DNA of 64,000 nt from the NCBI GenBank assembly GCA_001695595.3, contig MBPM02000055.1:124001-188000 (forward strand), written 5' to 3'. The position numbers were made by a program, and so were the translations under genes. The notes beneath the pieces are model-generated. The model was not told the DNA's origin and searched no databases. It saw nothing but the letters and a program-made list of their open reading frames with translations. Shown here in pieces: positions 24,921 through 36,400 of this stretch (the stretch's first letter is position 1; the number at the start of each line of letters is the position of its first letter). The DNA comes from Plasmopara viticola. Its lineage: Eukaryota > Oomycota > Peronosporomycetes > Peronosporales > Peronosporaceae.

Positions 24921-27900
24921 ATGGGCAAAGGACAGCGCGCACGCAAGGCAGCAGCCGACGCCATGATGGCCGCCGCCATGGCACAGCCTTCTCTGTCCGT
25001 GCTGGAACAAGACCACCACGTGCCATCACCGCTGCAATGCGTGGCTGTCAAAAGCGCAAGCGTCGACGTGACGGTACCACTTGTGCCCAAGAAGCCGTCC
25101 CCGCCACCGTCTGAGACGTCCGCATCGTCACTAGACGATGAATTACGTCAGCTAGTGTCTGAGAGACAGCGCGAGGCGTTCGAGGCACTTGAAAGTGTCG
25201 AGCGCGTCAAGACGCAGCTCGACGCCATCTTGTCGTGTCTCGTCGCCGCCTTTTCTTCCAAAGCCGAGCGCAGCGCCGCGGCCGCTGACATTGTAGTAGC
25301 TCTCGAGATCGTGGGTGTTGCTAGTGGTGCTGGTATCCACGTCCTGGATGCACTAAAGCAGCACCTGGTCGCCAAGCCCACGACGGCTCGCGAAGGCTCG
25401 CTCTTGGCATTCGTCGCGCTGTGCAAGAGCGACGCCCTGTCGTCCGTGATCGAACCCATCGTGGTCGAGCAACTGATCAACATTCTGCAACGCCACGCCG
25501 ACTCCGAGCACGCGGTCAAGACCGTGGCCCAGACGCTCGCCAAGACGCTCGCGACCACGCTCAATCCACTGGCCATTCACACGGTCCTCAAGCAGCTCTA
25601 CAAAGCGCTTGAGTTGCGTCAGTGGCAGAGTAAAGTCGCTGCCCTGACTTTTTTAAAAACTCTGGCCAGTGACGACGTCTCGCGGTGGCTCCCGGAACTC
25701 ATGCCCATTGTGACGGAGTATGTGTGGGACACGAAGAAACAAGTCCAAGCCGCGGCGATCGACGCGCTGGTGGCAGTGTGTGCCAAGATCAACAATGACG
25801 ACGTCGTCCCGCTCGTGCCCGTCCTCGTGGGCGTGATTGCTCGTCCCGAAGAGACGGAACGCGCCATCGACCGGCTCCTCGCCACGACCTTTGTCGCCAA
25901 CGTCGACGCACCCACGCTCTCGCTCATTGCACCGCTCTTGCACAAGGCGTTGCGCGACACGAGTCTTCGGAGCTCGTCGCTCAAGCGCAAAGCGTCGAAG
26001 ATCATTGACAGCATGTGCCGCCTCGTCGTCCGCCCGTCCGACGTGATGCCGTTCGTGCCCTTGCTCTTGCCCCAATTGGACACTGCCATCGATCGATTGA
26101 TTGACGAAGACGTCGTGCACGCGGCCAAGGAAGCACGGGCGCACCTCGTCCATGCCGCAGGCGACGGGAACGCCCTGGACGACGACCCGCTTGCCGTGCG
26201 GGCCCAGCTCGAGACGGACCTGTTGACGGCCTTGACGGACACGCTCGATCGGCCGACGCATCCGGGCTTGACTGACTTTACCTTGGCGTACGTCACGGAC
26301 GTGTGCACGGAGCTCGCGACGCAACGTCGTGGCGCCGAGTGGCGAGACGTTGTGATGCCGTACCTCCAGCCGCACATGCACGACGTGGACGCCGAGCAGT
26401 TGTGCGACGCGCTGCGTGCTGCCGGCGGTGGCTTGGGCGACGAACGGGCCAAGTCGACGGATCCCAACGACGTGTGTGACTTGGACTTTTCGCTCGCGTA
26501 CGGTGGCAAGATTCTGCTTCGCAACGCGCGGTTGCGCCTCACGCGGGGCCACCGGTACGGCTTGATTGGCCACAATGGCGTCGGCAAGACGACGTTGATG
26601 CGCAACCTCGCGTCGGGAGCCATTGAAGGGTTGCCCGAGACACTGCGGTCGGTTTACGTCCAGCACGAGGACATTGTCGCGCGCCAAGGCACTTTGCTCG
26701 AGTCCATGTGGAAAGCCCCCGAGCTCGCGCACCAGACGCGCGAGACGGTCGAAAAGACGTTGGTCGACATTGGGTTTACCCGCAAGATGCTCGACGGGGA
26801 CATTGATGCGCTGTCGGGCGGCTGGCGCATGAAACTGGCGCTGGCCCGTGCCATGCTCTACAACGCGGACGTCTTGCTGCTGGATGAACCGACGAATCAT
26901 TTGGACGTCCATGCCGTGCAGTGGCTGGTAGAGTACCTCAACTCCCTCGACACGATGACTGTGCTCTTGGTGTCCCATGACACGGGGTTCCTGGACAATG
27001 TGTGTACGGACATTTTTCACTACGAGGCCAAGAAGTTGGTGCTGTACCCCATGACCTTGTCTCACTTTGTCCAACTGCACCCCGAGGCGAAACACTATTA
27101 TGAACTCAAGTCCTCGGACATGGTCTTTAACTTGCCCGAACCTGGTCGATTAGAAGGGATCAACTCGATGACTCGTCGGATCTTGACGCTCGAGAACGCC
27201 ACGTTCACGTATCCTGGAGCGACCAAGCCACAGCTAGAGAACGTGTCGGTGAAATTGTGCCTGGCGTCTCGTGTGGCTGTGATTGGGGTCAATGGTGCTG
27301 GCAAGTCGACTTTGATCAAGATGCTCGTCCAGGAGACCGCCCCGGACACGGGATCGTTCTGGAAACACCACGCCGTGCGTGTTGCGTACGTGGCGCAGCA
27401 CTCGTTCCACCACGTTGAGAAACACTTGGACAGCAGTCCCGTCGAGTACTTTCAATGGCGTTTTGGGGGTGAAAATGGCATTGATCGCGAATTGGGGGAC
27501 CACGTGAATTTGCAACAATCGGAAGACGAGAAGAACCTCGTGGGCAAGAAACAGGGGCAGGTCGAGAAGATTGTGTCTCGAACCAAAGGCAAACGGGGTA
27601 CGCTCGAGTACGAGTGCAAACTCGTTGGCATGACGGAACGCTACAACAAGCGGTATACGCTCGAGCAGCTCCAGGCCATGGGTCTCGGTGCCCTTGCCGA
27701 GGCCGAAGACGTTCGTCAAGCGACCTTGGCGGGGGGCCTGGACCTTCGTCCACTCACGACCAAGGAGATTCAGCGTCACTTGGATGACTTTGCCTTGCCG
27801 GCCGAATTTGGGACCCATGGCAAGATTCGCGGTCTCTCTGGTGGTCAAAAGGTCAAGCTTGTGATTGCGTCTGCCATGTGGAATCGTCCTCACTTGTTGG

Positions 27901-28322
27901 TACTGGACGAGCCGACGAATTACTTGGATCGGGCTGCCCTTGGTGCACTAGCGGATGGAATCCGGCAGTACGCTGGCGGTGTGATTATGATCTCGCATAG
28001 TGAAGAGTTTTACAACTCGTTGTGTACCGAGAAATGGTTGGTCGAGTCTGGGCATTTGACCATTATTGGCGAAGCGCAAGAGAAAGAGTACCGTGCCGGT
28101 GGTGGCAAGAAAGTCCTTGACGACGAGCCGGAAGAAGAGACAAAGAGCAGCAATCTCAATTCGTCCATGAAGCGCACGAACTTGACGAATCCAAAGACGT
28201 TGCGTCCACTGAGCAAGCAACAGATTCGAAAGCTGAGCAAGCTCTGCAAAGGTGCGGGCGTGTCGTTTGACGACTATGTTGATGGCCTCACGCGTGCAAG
28301 TCCCGAGTGGAAGTGGCTCTAA
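24921..28322 (+). CDS. Translation elongation factor 3 (eEF3), ABC-F-type ATPase
   Basis: One uninterrupted exon of 1,133 residues. The start is the ATG of MGKGQRARKAAADAM; the frame is open 90 bp upstream but has no ATG there and precedes the initiator. Order: HEAT-repeat region (about 60-400), linker helices, ABC1 with Walker A GHNGVGKTT (about 550), signature LSGGW (about 630) and Walker B LLLDEPTNHLD (about 651), then ABC2 with GVNGAGKST (about 789), an inserted chromodomain-like segment (about 860-920), LSGGQKVKL (about 970) and LVLDEPTNYLD (about 993). eEF3 uses ATP to release tRNA from the ribosomal E site. It was first known as a fungal factor but is established in oomycetes and some algae. 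The C-terminus ends in SPEWKWL and lacks the long lysine-rich tail of yeast eEF3. Codon use is strongly GC3-biased, as expected for high expression. Confidence 0.97.
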   Translation: MGKGQRARKAAADAMMAAAMAQPSLSVLEQDHHVPSPLQCVAVKSASVDVTVPLVPKKPSPPPSETSASSLDDELRQLVSERQREAFEALESVERVKTQLDAILSCLVAAFSSKAERSAAAADIVVALEIVGVASGAGIHVLDALKQHLVAKPTTAREGSLLAFVALCKSDALSSVIEPIVVEQLINILQRHADSEHAVKTVAQTLAKTLATTLNPLAIHTVLKQLYKALELRQWQSKVAALTFLKTLASDDVSRWLPELMPIVTEYVWDTKKQVQAAAIDALVAVCAKINNDDVVPLVPVLVGVIARPEETERAIDRLLATTFVANVDAPTLSLIAPLLHKALRDTSLRSSSLKRKASKIIDSMCRLVVRPSDVMPFVPLLLPQLDTAIDRLIDEDVVHAAKEARAHLVHAAGDGNALDDDPLAVRAQLETDLLTALTDTLDRPTHPGLTDFTLAYVTDVCTELATQRRGAEWRDVVMPYLQPHMHDVDAEQLCDALRAAGGGLGDERAKSTDPNDVCDLDFSLAYGGKILLRNARLRLTRGHRYGLIGHNGVGKTTLMRNLASGAIEGLPETLRSVYVQHEDIVARQGTLLESMWKAPELAHQTRETVEKTLVDIGFTRKMLDGDIDALSGGWRMKLALARAMLYNADVLLLDEPTNHLDVHAVQWLVEYLNSLDTMTVLLVSHDTGFLDNVCTDIFHYEAKKLVLYPMTLSHFVQLHPEAKHYYELKSSDMVFNLPEPGRLEGINSMTRRILTLENATFTYPGATKPQLENVSVKLCLASRVAVIGVNGAGKSTLIKMLVQETAPDTGSFWKHHAVRVAYVAQHSFHHVEKHLDSSPVEYFQWRFGGENGIDRELGDHVNLQQSEDEKNLVGKKQGQVEKIVSRTKGKRGTLEYECKLVGMTERYNKRYTLEQLQAMGLGALAEAEDVRQATLAGGLDLRPLTTKEIQRHLDDFALPAEFGTHGKIRGLSGGQKVKLVIASAMWNRPHLLVLDEPTNYLDRAALGALADGIRQYAGGVIMISHSEEFYNSLCTEKWLVESGHLTIIGEAQEKEYRAGGGKKVLDDEPEEETKSSNLNSSMKRTNLTNPKTLRPLSKQQIRKLSKLCKGAGVSFDDYVDGLTRASPEWKWL

Positions 28323-28777
28323 GTAGTAAATTAGACCTTGTTTTACGTGATTGATGTGTGCTTTTTCGCTTAATTTCGATGTTAAAAGGGACAAGGAAGG
28401 CAGCTGCTATTACGATTGCTAGCTGCTTAAGATTGCAAAAGCAAGAAAGGAAGAGTAGGGAGAAAGCTGTGGCTCGTTCCATGGCTACGCGTGCTGTGCG
28501 AGGCGTGAAGCAGTACGGACAACTTGTGGCTTGCTTTGGCGCTATCTATTCTCACAAGCAGCGCATAGTATTTTTCAGTGGAATATGACTTTAAGTCATA
28601 GATCGGATTGATATAAATTTATGGAGGGAAATGTGATGAGTGGATATGTGTGCGCGTTTAGAAATATGAAAAAAGTCTTTGAATACTATTACAGGGTCGT
28701 GGTGAAGTTTTTGGCATTGCATCTTAATGCTGGCAAAGCCAACGAGAATAAAGATAAGCTGAAGTAGAGATATGGTT

Positions 28778-29017
28778 TTAGAGGACATTGCCGCATCGTG
28801 GATGGCGGGTGTAAGTCGATCGACGGCCTGAGGGACGAATGAAGCCTCGAGGCGGTCCACGGGCGACGGTAACTGGTGCGACGTAGACCACGTTGACCTT
28901 GTTTTTAGTTGGAAGACGACGGCGGGGCGGATTGCAACTAGCTTGGTTGTTGGCGTTGATACAACACGAGGCGCAGCAAGCACCACAGAGACAGCAAAGG
29001 ACGTCTTCGAAAACCAT
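28778..29017 (-). CDS. Small cysteine-rich protein, unknown
   Basis: A single-exon frame of 79 codons from the ATG at 29017. The N-terminus has a dense cysteine cluster (CCLCGACCASCC) right after MVFEDVL, followed by a basic, proline/arginine-rich tail (PPRRRLPTKNKVNVVYVAP, then RGPPRGFIRPSGRRS). There is no classical signal peptide; the Cys cluster would suit S-acylation and membrane anchoring, which is inference. GC content is higher than the surrounding desert and the composition is unlike random AT-rich frames, which supports coding. The frame is open further upstream, so an alternative start is possible. It is convergent with eEF3, about 455 bp between stops. Confidence 0.45.
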   Translation of the reverse strand: MVFEDVLCCLCGACCASCCINANNQASCNPPRRRLPTKNKVNVVYVAPVTVARGPPRGFIRPSGRRSTYTRHPRCGNVL

Positions 29018-30204
29018 AAGAGCGTTGGTTACGTCGGTGCTGGCTGTGAAGATTCCGGAAAAGTTGATAATGACATCAGGGCAAAATTTTCGGATTTTTG
29101 ATGTCGAGTCCAACGTTTATAGTACTATACGATTTGCAAACTCGTATTGACTGTCCGGATATATCATCCCCCAAAAGCGAATATATACTGAGGACAACTG
29201 GAATTAGAAAAGATATGCAATAATTTATGGCATAGTCCGGACAGATCTTTATTCTTACCTTTAAAAACATGGACAGGCTGCTTTGTAAAATTTTCAACCG
29301 CAGAAATTGATTGATGACTTTCGCTCGATAGTGTGGTATTCGAGCTTGCTGCCAACTACTTTTTGCTGCATCAAATAGTATCATAAGCGAGAGGATAAGA
29401 TCCTTTTCACCAAAGAAACTAAATGGAATGACAATTGACCCATGTTGAACTTTGTATATCGCTTGTACACTCCTTATTGTTTAATGTGTAGTTAAAATTG
29501 ATATTGATTTGGAGATTCAGTATCAAAAGAGCTTACCCATTTCCTAAGCGACATTAAATTCCTCTTATTCGTATAGAAAAGATTTGCTAACGACTACCAA
29601 AAATTTCAGTTCGAAAAAACATCTAGGCAAAAAAATCCATTCTACATGTAATATTTAAGGTGCTATTGGAGGCTCACAACCATTTCTTGCAAAAGACGAC
29701 CGAAATAGTACCCATCACGCCTGCAAATAACGAGCAAATTGGTGGCGTAATGCCATTCATATCGGGCCCTAGCAAGAGTGATTCAATCGAAGGTCCATCG
29801 CCTTGCGTGCACATTCGCGATTCAAGTTTAAGTCCTAGTCCTGTTACTTGGCTATTCGATTGCTGTTCTTAGTTGCTGGCATATAACAATTATATTCCTG
29901 GAAACACTTTAGTCGTCACATGAGGTGAACGAAGCTTTTCAACACATTGTACCATTCCTGCATACATATATTCTCAGCATGTACTCACACTCACGCTGGC
30001 GGATGGAGGTGTTAAGCTAATGAAGCTGATTAATGCATGTGCGCAGAGAGCTAATCTAAGCTCTTAATCGGTCATAAAACTGGTATAGATGCTGTGCATG
30101 CAAAGCTGTCACCACTTTGTATTCAAACCCGAAAGGCCATGGAGCAGATAGAGAGATGACGAGAGTTAGCAAAGTAGGACCGTAGCTTAATTTTATCTGA
30201 TAGA

Positions 30205-30300
30205 GCGACTACTCCTCAGACTACTACTCTTTGGCTACTACTCCCTAATTACTACTCTTGGACTACTACTCAATGACTAATACTTCGGTGCTACTACTGT
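30205..30300. repeat. Imperfect CTACTACTC tandem repeat
   Basis: The phrase CTACTACTC recurs about six times with 4-8 bp variable spacers, producing an irregular minisatellite of about 95 bp. It is non-coding. Confidence 0.75.
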
Positions 30301-30406
30301 GAAAATACATAAGTTATCTGTATATCGTCGACGTATGCTCTCATCAAATTCTTTATCCTCGAAGACATCTTAAGATATAAATATATCAGCTTCACCAACA
30401 CCATTC

Positions 30407-30428
30407 ATATATATATATATATATATAT
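30407..30428. repeat. (AT)11 microsatellite
   Basis: An uninterrupted run of eleven AT dinucleotides within intergenic DNA. Confidence 0.95.
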
Positions 30429-33400
30429 GGTGGAGCTATAATATTGTGCAAGAGCTACGTAAATCTGTGAAATGTTCCTAATGTAATGTATTACGTTATC
30501 GCGTTGCCAAGTTATGCACGTGCTAGGCTCAGTCTGGCTAGTCCACGGCATAGAGTGGTGTCCGCATACGTCGGGTCTCGTTCGGCGGGCAGTGCAGCCA
30601 GCACCGAGGTCGTGAGGGTCTTCCATTATTTTGCTTAGCTCTGACTTGGTAAGAGCCCAGGTGGCGCCCGGTGCTGGAGACCGTCGCGTCGAGGGTGAAA
30701 CTCGTTAGAGACCTGCAGATGCCCGAGAGCACCTGCCCGAAGCGCGCGAGCAGTTAGCCCCCGCGCTTGGAAGGAGGGCGTCACCCCAACCTTTTCCAAG
30801 CTGAAATGTTCTTAGGTTGAAAGAATATACGCGTTCAGATGAATAATCTGAATGGTGAGTAAAAAAGCAGCATTCGCTTTTTTGATAGTCAAAACCCAAT
30901 CGCCATGTCTAGCGAAAAGTTTTACAATCAATCTGTCTAGGTTTTCCAGCAAGTCTTCGATTAACGGCATCGAATAAATCCTCAGAGGGACCATATGTCC
31001 TCAGGTGGAAATGAAAGAAAGATCAGGCAATAATTCCGTTCTTTTTTAACATCCTTCCAGAGGACGATACTCGAGAGAATGTCGGTATCTGAATGATTTT
31101 TGCTGACAGCAGACTTTATGTCCAGTCAGACAGCCTTCCGTGTAAGAGCAGGATCGCTGTGTTACTGGCCTGATGTTGGTAGCGCAGTAAACATTTCGCG
31201 CAGCTGGAGGCCGTCTCTGATGATATGTCTAGCCTTTTGGCGCTATCTTTGCTGACATTTGTTCTGGATATCTCCTCGCTTGACCTCACACCCTTGACCT
31301 CAAATCCATCCGCGTCAGGACCGCCACCTAACCTATTTAGTCTTTTGCGAGAAAACTATTTTTTTGTGGATGCAAATCCGTTCGCCTTGTACGTCTTGAT
31401 GTAAAACCGCAATTCCAGCAGGTATACCAAAAAGCGCTTATTCAACTCACATAACCTTTGACATATCTCAGCCTTCATGGTACGATTGTGCGTTGACTTG
31501 ACCACAGATTTGATCTGGCCATTCAACCTGACTGATGTAACGATTCGACATCAACTTCCGACATCGAACTCCCCTCTTGCACATCCTTTAGGAGTCTGTT
31601 CGTGGATAATCAGATAGTGACTAAAATGGACTGACTGATCGTCCAAATCATTTGAATTACCTTGTAAATGTTAAATGAGCAAAATTTCGACGTTTCGCGT
31701 GTCATCTTGGTTCTATAATTAAGAAAAGCCGTCGAATTCGTGCATGGTTCTCAGCCAAACACGTTTCTGGTGAATATAACCCGTACGGCACATTGTACGA
31801 TTGCCGACGCTTATAATTTGTATAATCCTAGAATCACTAGAGCAATAATAAGTCTTGGGGTGCTAACTCTTAGATTTAGGCAGTTAGCGACCAGTGACTC
31901 CTTTTGGTTTCGAGGTAAGATAGAAGGCTAAAGACGTAAGCGCACGCTTCTTCAAAGCAAATAACGATGACCGCCCTGGTGCACTCGGTAGCAGCTTAAG
32001 TCAATGTGCCCTTTAGCCGGTAAGTCGGTTTCTTCGTGAGGGTGTAGCAGTATGCTCATACACGCAAGGCGGGCAGCCCATGCCGGTGTTCTAAAACGGC
32101 TTCGAGAGAGGGAGACAGTCGGCTGCCCAAGGTTCAGCCATATTTGTTACGCGTTTCAAGCTAGAAGAACGCACAGTGAGACCAGTTTTAGCGAAAGGTT
32201 ATGAAGTGACCGGCGTCAGTGGCGCTGGTGCATCAGGAGGGTACTCTGCTCGAGATAAAGTTGCTTACGGAGAGTACCATTCCTGATCTGGATCAGAGAG
32301 GTCAAAATGGCCATTATTTATGCATTAATATGGGTCAAGTAGCAGTTAGTGGCTCTGTAAACATAAAAAAATGATGGAAAAGCAAACAAGTGGGCGACAG
32401 CGCACTAGTCTGCACAAATCGAGCGATATACTCACAAATAGGCATGAAGAGGTACCAAAGACTCGAGACCCGAAAGTTTGAAATTCTGAGAATCCAATGC
32501 GTGTATTGACAATGACAGTCGACGCTGTTGGTGCAGAGTTTTTCCTGGTATTTTGAAATGCATTCGCCAAACGTTCATCGCAAACAATGGAGTAAAGAAG
32601 TGCCGGACGCCTCATGATTTGAATGCGTTTCTCTCTCCTTCTCAATAAGATAGATGATTGCGCTATCGCTTGTAGAGCATTCTCGCGCAATGGCATCACA
32701 CTTAAGCACAGATTTAGTGATGTTAAAAGAATGTAACTACTCCGAGCTTCCTTGGGAATTAAAGCGCTGATGCAGCAAGGCTACTCTGATATCGTAGAGT
32801 CGTAGACGCTCTTGGTCATAAAAATCAGCGTCCTTGGCGAAACTGCGCTTTCCGCCATTGGGCTTGAGCGACGAACCGAGCTTCTGTCGAGGTATCTAGC
32901 TCTGGCTGCGAACACATTAATTAGCAGTAATTGTTACTAATCACGAATAACGTCCAACAGCCGATGATGAAATCTAAGCCAAGCAAACATAAATTGGAGA
33001 TGTTTTTCGACTCGCATATCGGGCAAGTGTCGACCGAGCCAATACGGACGGCATGAACTGCTTATGGTGGTGCTTCATGTTATGCGGACACTGTACATTT
33101 GGAATGTGTCTTTGTACACACGTTCCCAGGAACCAGTGTTTCTGCAAAATAATGACCACATTTAGCCAAGTACAAGCGGGTAGATGTCGCTTGCACATTC
33201 GGCTCTCTCACAAAGGATATCTGCATACAGAGAGTAGGACTCACTCTTTCAATCGGTTTATCCTCAAGATTTGCTCGATAAAATGCACAACGACGGCTTA
33301 TCTTTGGATATTTTTGCACAGTGTTTAGCTCCTGATACTGGATGATACATAAATGAAGAGGTAATGCCAAAGGCGGATCTTGAACAATCACTTTATGGCA

Positions 33401-36400
33401 TTAATATGCCATAGAATACGATGCAATGCACCTTCACAATTGATGATTGAGTTTGTATACTAAGAGTCTGTCAGTGTTTAACGAGACCGCTCCGTCTAAT
33501 AGTAATAGGAAGCTGATTCTCAATTTCAGGACAAATATTCACTGCTTTGACTTTGCTGACAGATTTGAGAGTATATCCAAGCTATACCAATAAAGCTCGT
33601 TAAGGGCAAATTAAAAGTGCACAAACGAATTAAAGACAAGATAATCGGATTTTTATCTTTCTTTCTTTGTAATGTTAGTCGATTTCGGTCGTCATTCAAA
33701 GACATAGTGTGCTATTGACTTTTTACGTGCAGGAGATCCAAGCTACTGGAACGCACACACCGAGGCAAAGCTGTCTTTGAGCAGAAAGCAATACCTGTAT
33801 GACCCACCTCTATAAGCGGCATTTGTTTTCCTCATTATTTTCTCGGCCAATAAAGCATCCAGCTATCATAACTATCACAAACTCATTTTGGATTCAGGTT
33901 GGCATAACAGCTACAAGTTTTGGGTGGTTCGCCCGTCTGTTCGAAGACTATCTTTGGGTGCCTTGAAACAGATTCTCTGGGCAAACCAAGTCGTTTCGGC
34001 CTCGAGCAGAGCGACAAGCCACCGAGCTAACGGCTATTCAAGACAAGACTTCCTGCAGTGCTATATCCGTACCATGCGTCACCGTCTTCTCTTAGACGAG
34101 ATCGACAAAATGGCTACGTGCTACAATGGTGTTGGCTCGAATTTACATTGACGATCCAACCTCTACAATGAAAGAACTTTGGTTCGCTGAGTAAAGCATG
34201 CGCCACTTCACGCGTGTCGGGAAGGAGGCCCCTCACATACCTAAATTTTTGGTCGTCTTTCCCACATCAACCACGCAGCGAACGCCGTACACGATCGATG
34301 TTCTGTGGGTTTCATGCCCCTCCACGTGCTTTGAAAGTGTGAACCTTGATGCCTTTGCCTCCAGTCGATGCATGGGTATGCGAACATTGTTATTACGAAT
34401 ACTGCTGAGTAAACTAGGTGTCTGTGTCGCACCTTGAACGCCTTGACCCACAGTCAACCATACCTTGCATAGTCTGTGCTGCTCTTTACGATTTTCAAAC
34501 TGTAAATAAAGTCTACTTTACGTGTATCAAAATAGTATCGCTCTTTTTATAAGCCGATCAGAATAAAGCTCACGAAATTCAAGAAAAGAATGGGTTGAAG
34601 CTGATGCTAAAATCTTCAGATTCGATAATGTCAAAGCTGGCACTTATATCTTCAGATTCCTTGGTCACGTTGGTACAAGGGAAAAAGCTGTCTATATCGG
34701 CAACGCAATCAATGGCTTGATACAATCTACGTCCCAAATTTTGTAAATTCGATGCGGACAATAGTTACTCGTTGCCTCAACGGTCGCCAGGCTAAGAAAT
34801 AGTGCAATACGAGCCAAGCGGTAAACACTGCCATTCGAAAATTGCGCAGTAAACATATGTGTTACTTCACGTGCAGTGATGTGTCCTTGTCCATGCTGCT
34901 TAGAATAAACTCAACCGTGCCACCTGAGGAATGTAACGAGTGTTGTGTCTTACGAGCATTCTTGAGGATTTATGTGCCAATTAAACTGTGATGACCATGC
35001 CTTGCCAAGTATACCAAAGCTTGAAGCAATGTCGCGTATGACATGCAGCGCTTACGAGTTTTTTCCAGTAACTTACGATCTTCTCCACGCGCAGAAATGA
35101 GACCTTGCTCATTCTTCCTTGGCTTAGCGCCAGTCATGCCATTTTTGGCTCGCACAAAATTCTGCTTTCTACGACCAATTTTAGTAATCTACATGCCGAT
35201 TCTCACTCAAGCCTCTGTATTCGAACCAATAATGCCCACTTTCTACGTTTAAATGTACATCACGCACTTAAATATAGCACTACTACTTTCCAGCAGAGAA
35301 AGGTTGATAACTTACCATAGCTCTACTTAGGGCTCGGTTGGGGGGGGAGCAAGGAAAGTCTTTGACTTTTAACTAAAATCAAGGATCATGGCACTTCAGC
35401 TATACACCGCCCGTAATGAAATCAAACCGTGATTCTAGATCTGAGACCAAACTACGTTCGAGACTTTCAAGCTCGAGAAACATTACACCTTATTCCAGTG
35501 GGATCATAGGTAAGCAGACTCTCATTTCGGATAGTAAGCACGCAGTGACACTGTCACGTTGAGAGTCTGTCTTGGCCTCAGCTAGGGCTGTCCTTCCTCG
35601 TCAGTAATGAGATAGACGTCACTGCCCGACTCCCCTATAGTTTACTAAAGCTTTATTCAGCTGCCTCAGCTACCAGCAAGCCAAATTCACGGGTACAACC
35701 CGTGCTGTACTAAAGATCATAATTTTTTCTTTGAAATCTACTAGAAGGTAGTTGTTCTTTCATTAGGACGCACTAGGCCCTAGCGTCTCCCCGTAGCATC
35801 CCGGATAACTAGCTGTTTGTAAATTCGGCTTTTTGCATCTTGGTGCACTCGGCAAAGTGGACGCATCAAACCGCAAATAGCGGGTATACCACTAACGATG
35901 CATCATTAAAAGCTCATGTGCTGCACACAGTTTATCTTCTTCATCGAAAGACTGAAATATTTAAGGATGGACCGATCGATGGACCCATCGAGTATTATCC
36001 CTATTTTGTCGCATAAAAGGAAATTTTAAGAGTTTGAGCTCGCTGTTACAGAGTCTTCAAGGAATGCTAAGCATACTATTGCGGCTGTACGCGTGCCCAC
36101 TTTGTTACCATCACAGCCATGAGAGAAAGAGAATTTACGCAATTTTACAGCTCGGCAAGTTGCAAGAATGTGCAACCGGACACGGTGTGCATAATCGAGT
36201 GAATGAAGTGTTTTATCAGCTGACGCTCCAGCCCGAAACTACTCGAGAAATGCCACCTTAACCAAAGTACTGCGTGTGGGCTTCATGTTGAGCGCTTGTT
36301 GATGATAAAGCCCCGATTCAATTGCACGCATGAATATCGATGTAAACGCTGGACCATCTCAGCCAGCTCGTCAGGTACTTACTTGTAGCTCGCCCACAGG

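Noticed and set aside
25619..27095. Long antisense frames (334 and 480 codons) opposite eEF3
   Set aside because: They are shadows of a GC3-biased coding strand; the sense frame has all eEF3 motifs and the antisense proteins are low-complexity and unmatched.
30180..30240. tRNA-like string (GTAGCTTAATTTT...GATAGAGCG)
   Set aside because: The anticodon and T arms do not pair and no acceptor stem closes; it runs into a CTACTACTC minisatellite.
30530..30790. GC-rich patch as an LTR with tRNA-Met primer-binding site
   Set aside because: A weak TGGTAAGAGCCC string resembles a primer-binding site, but no second LTR copy, boundaries or pol sequence were found.
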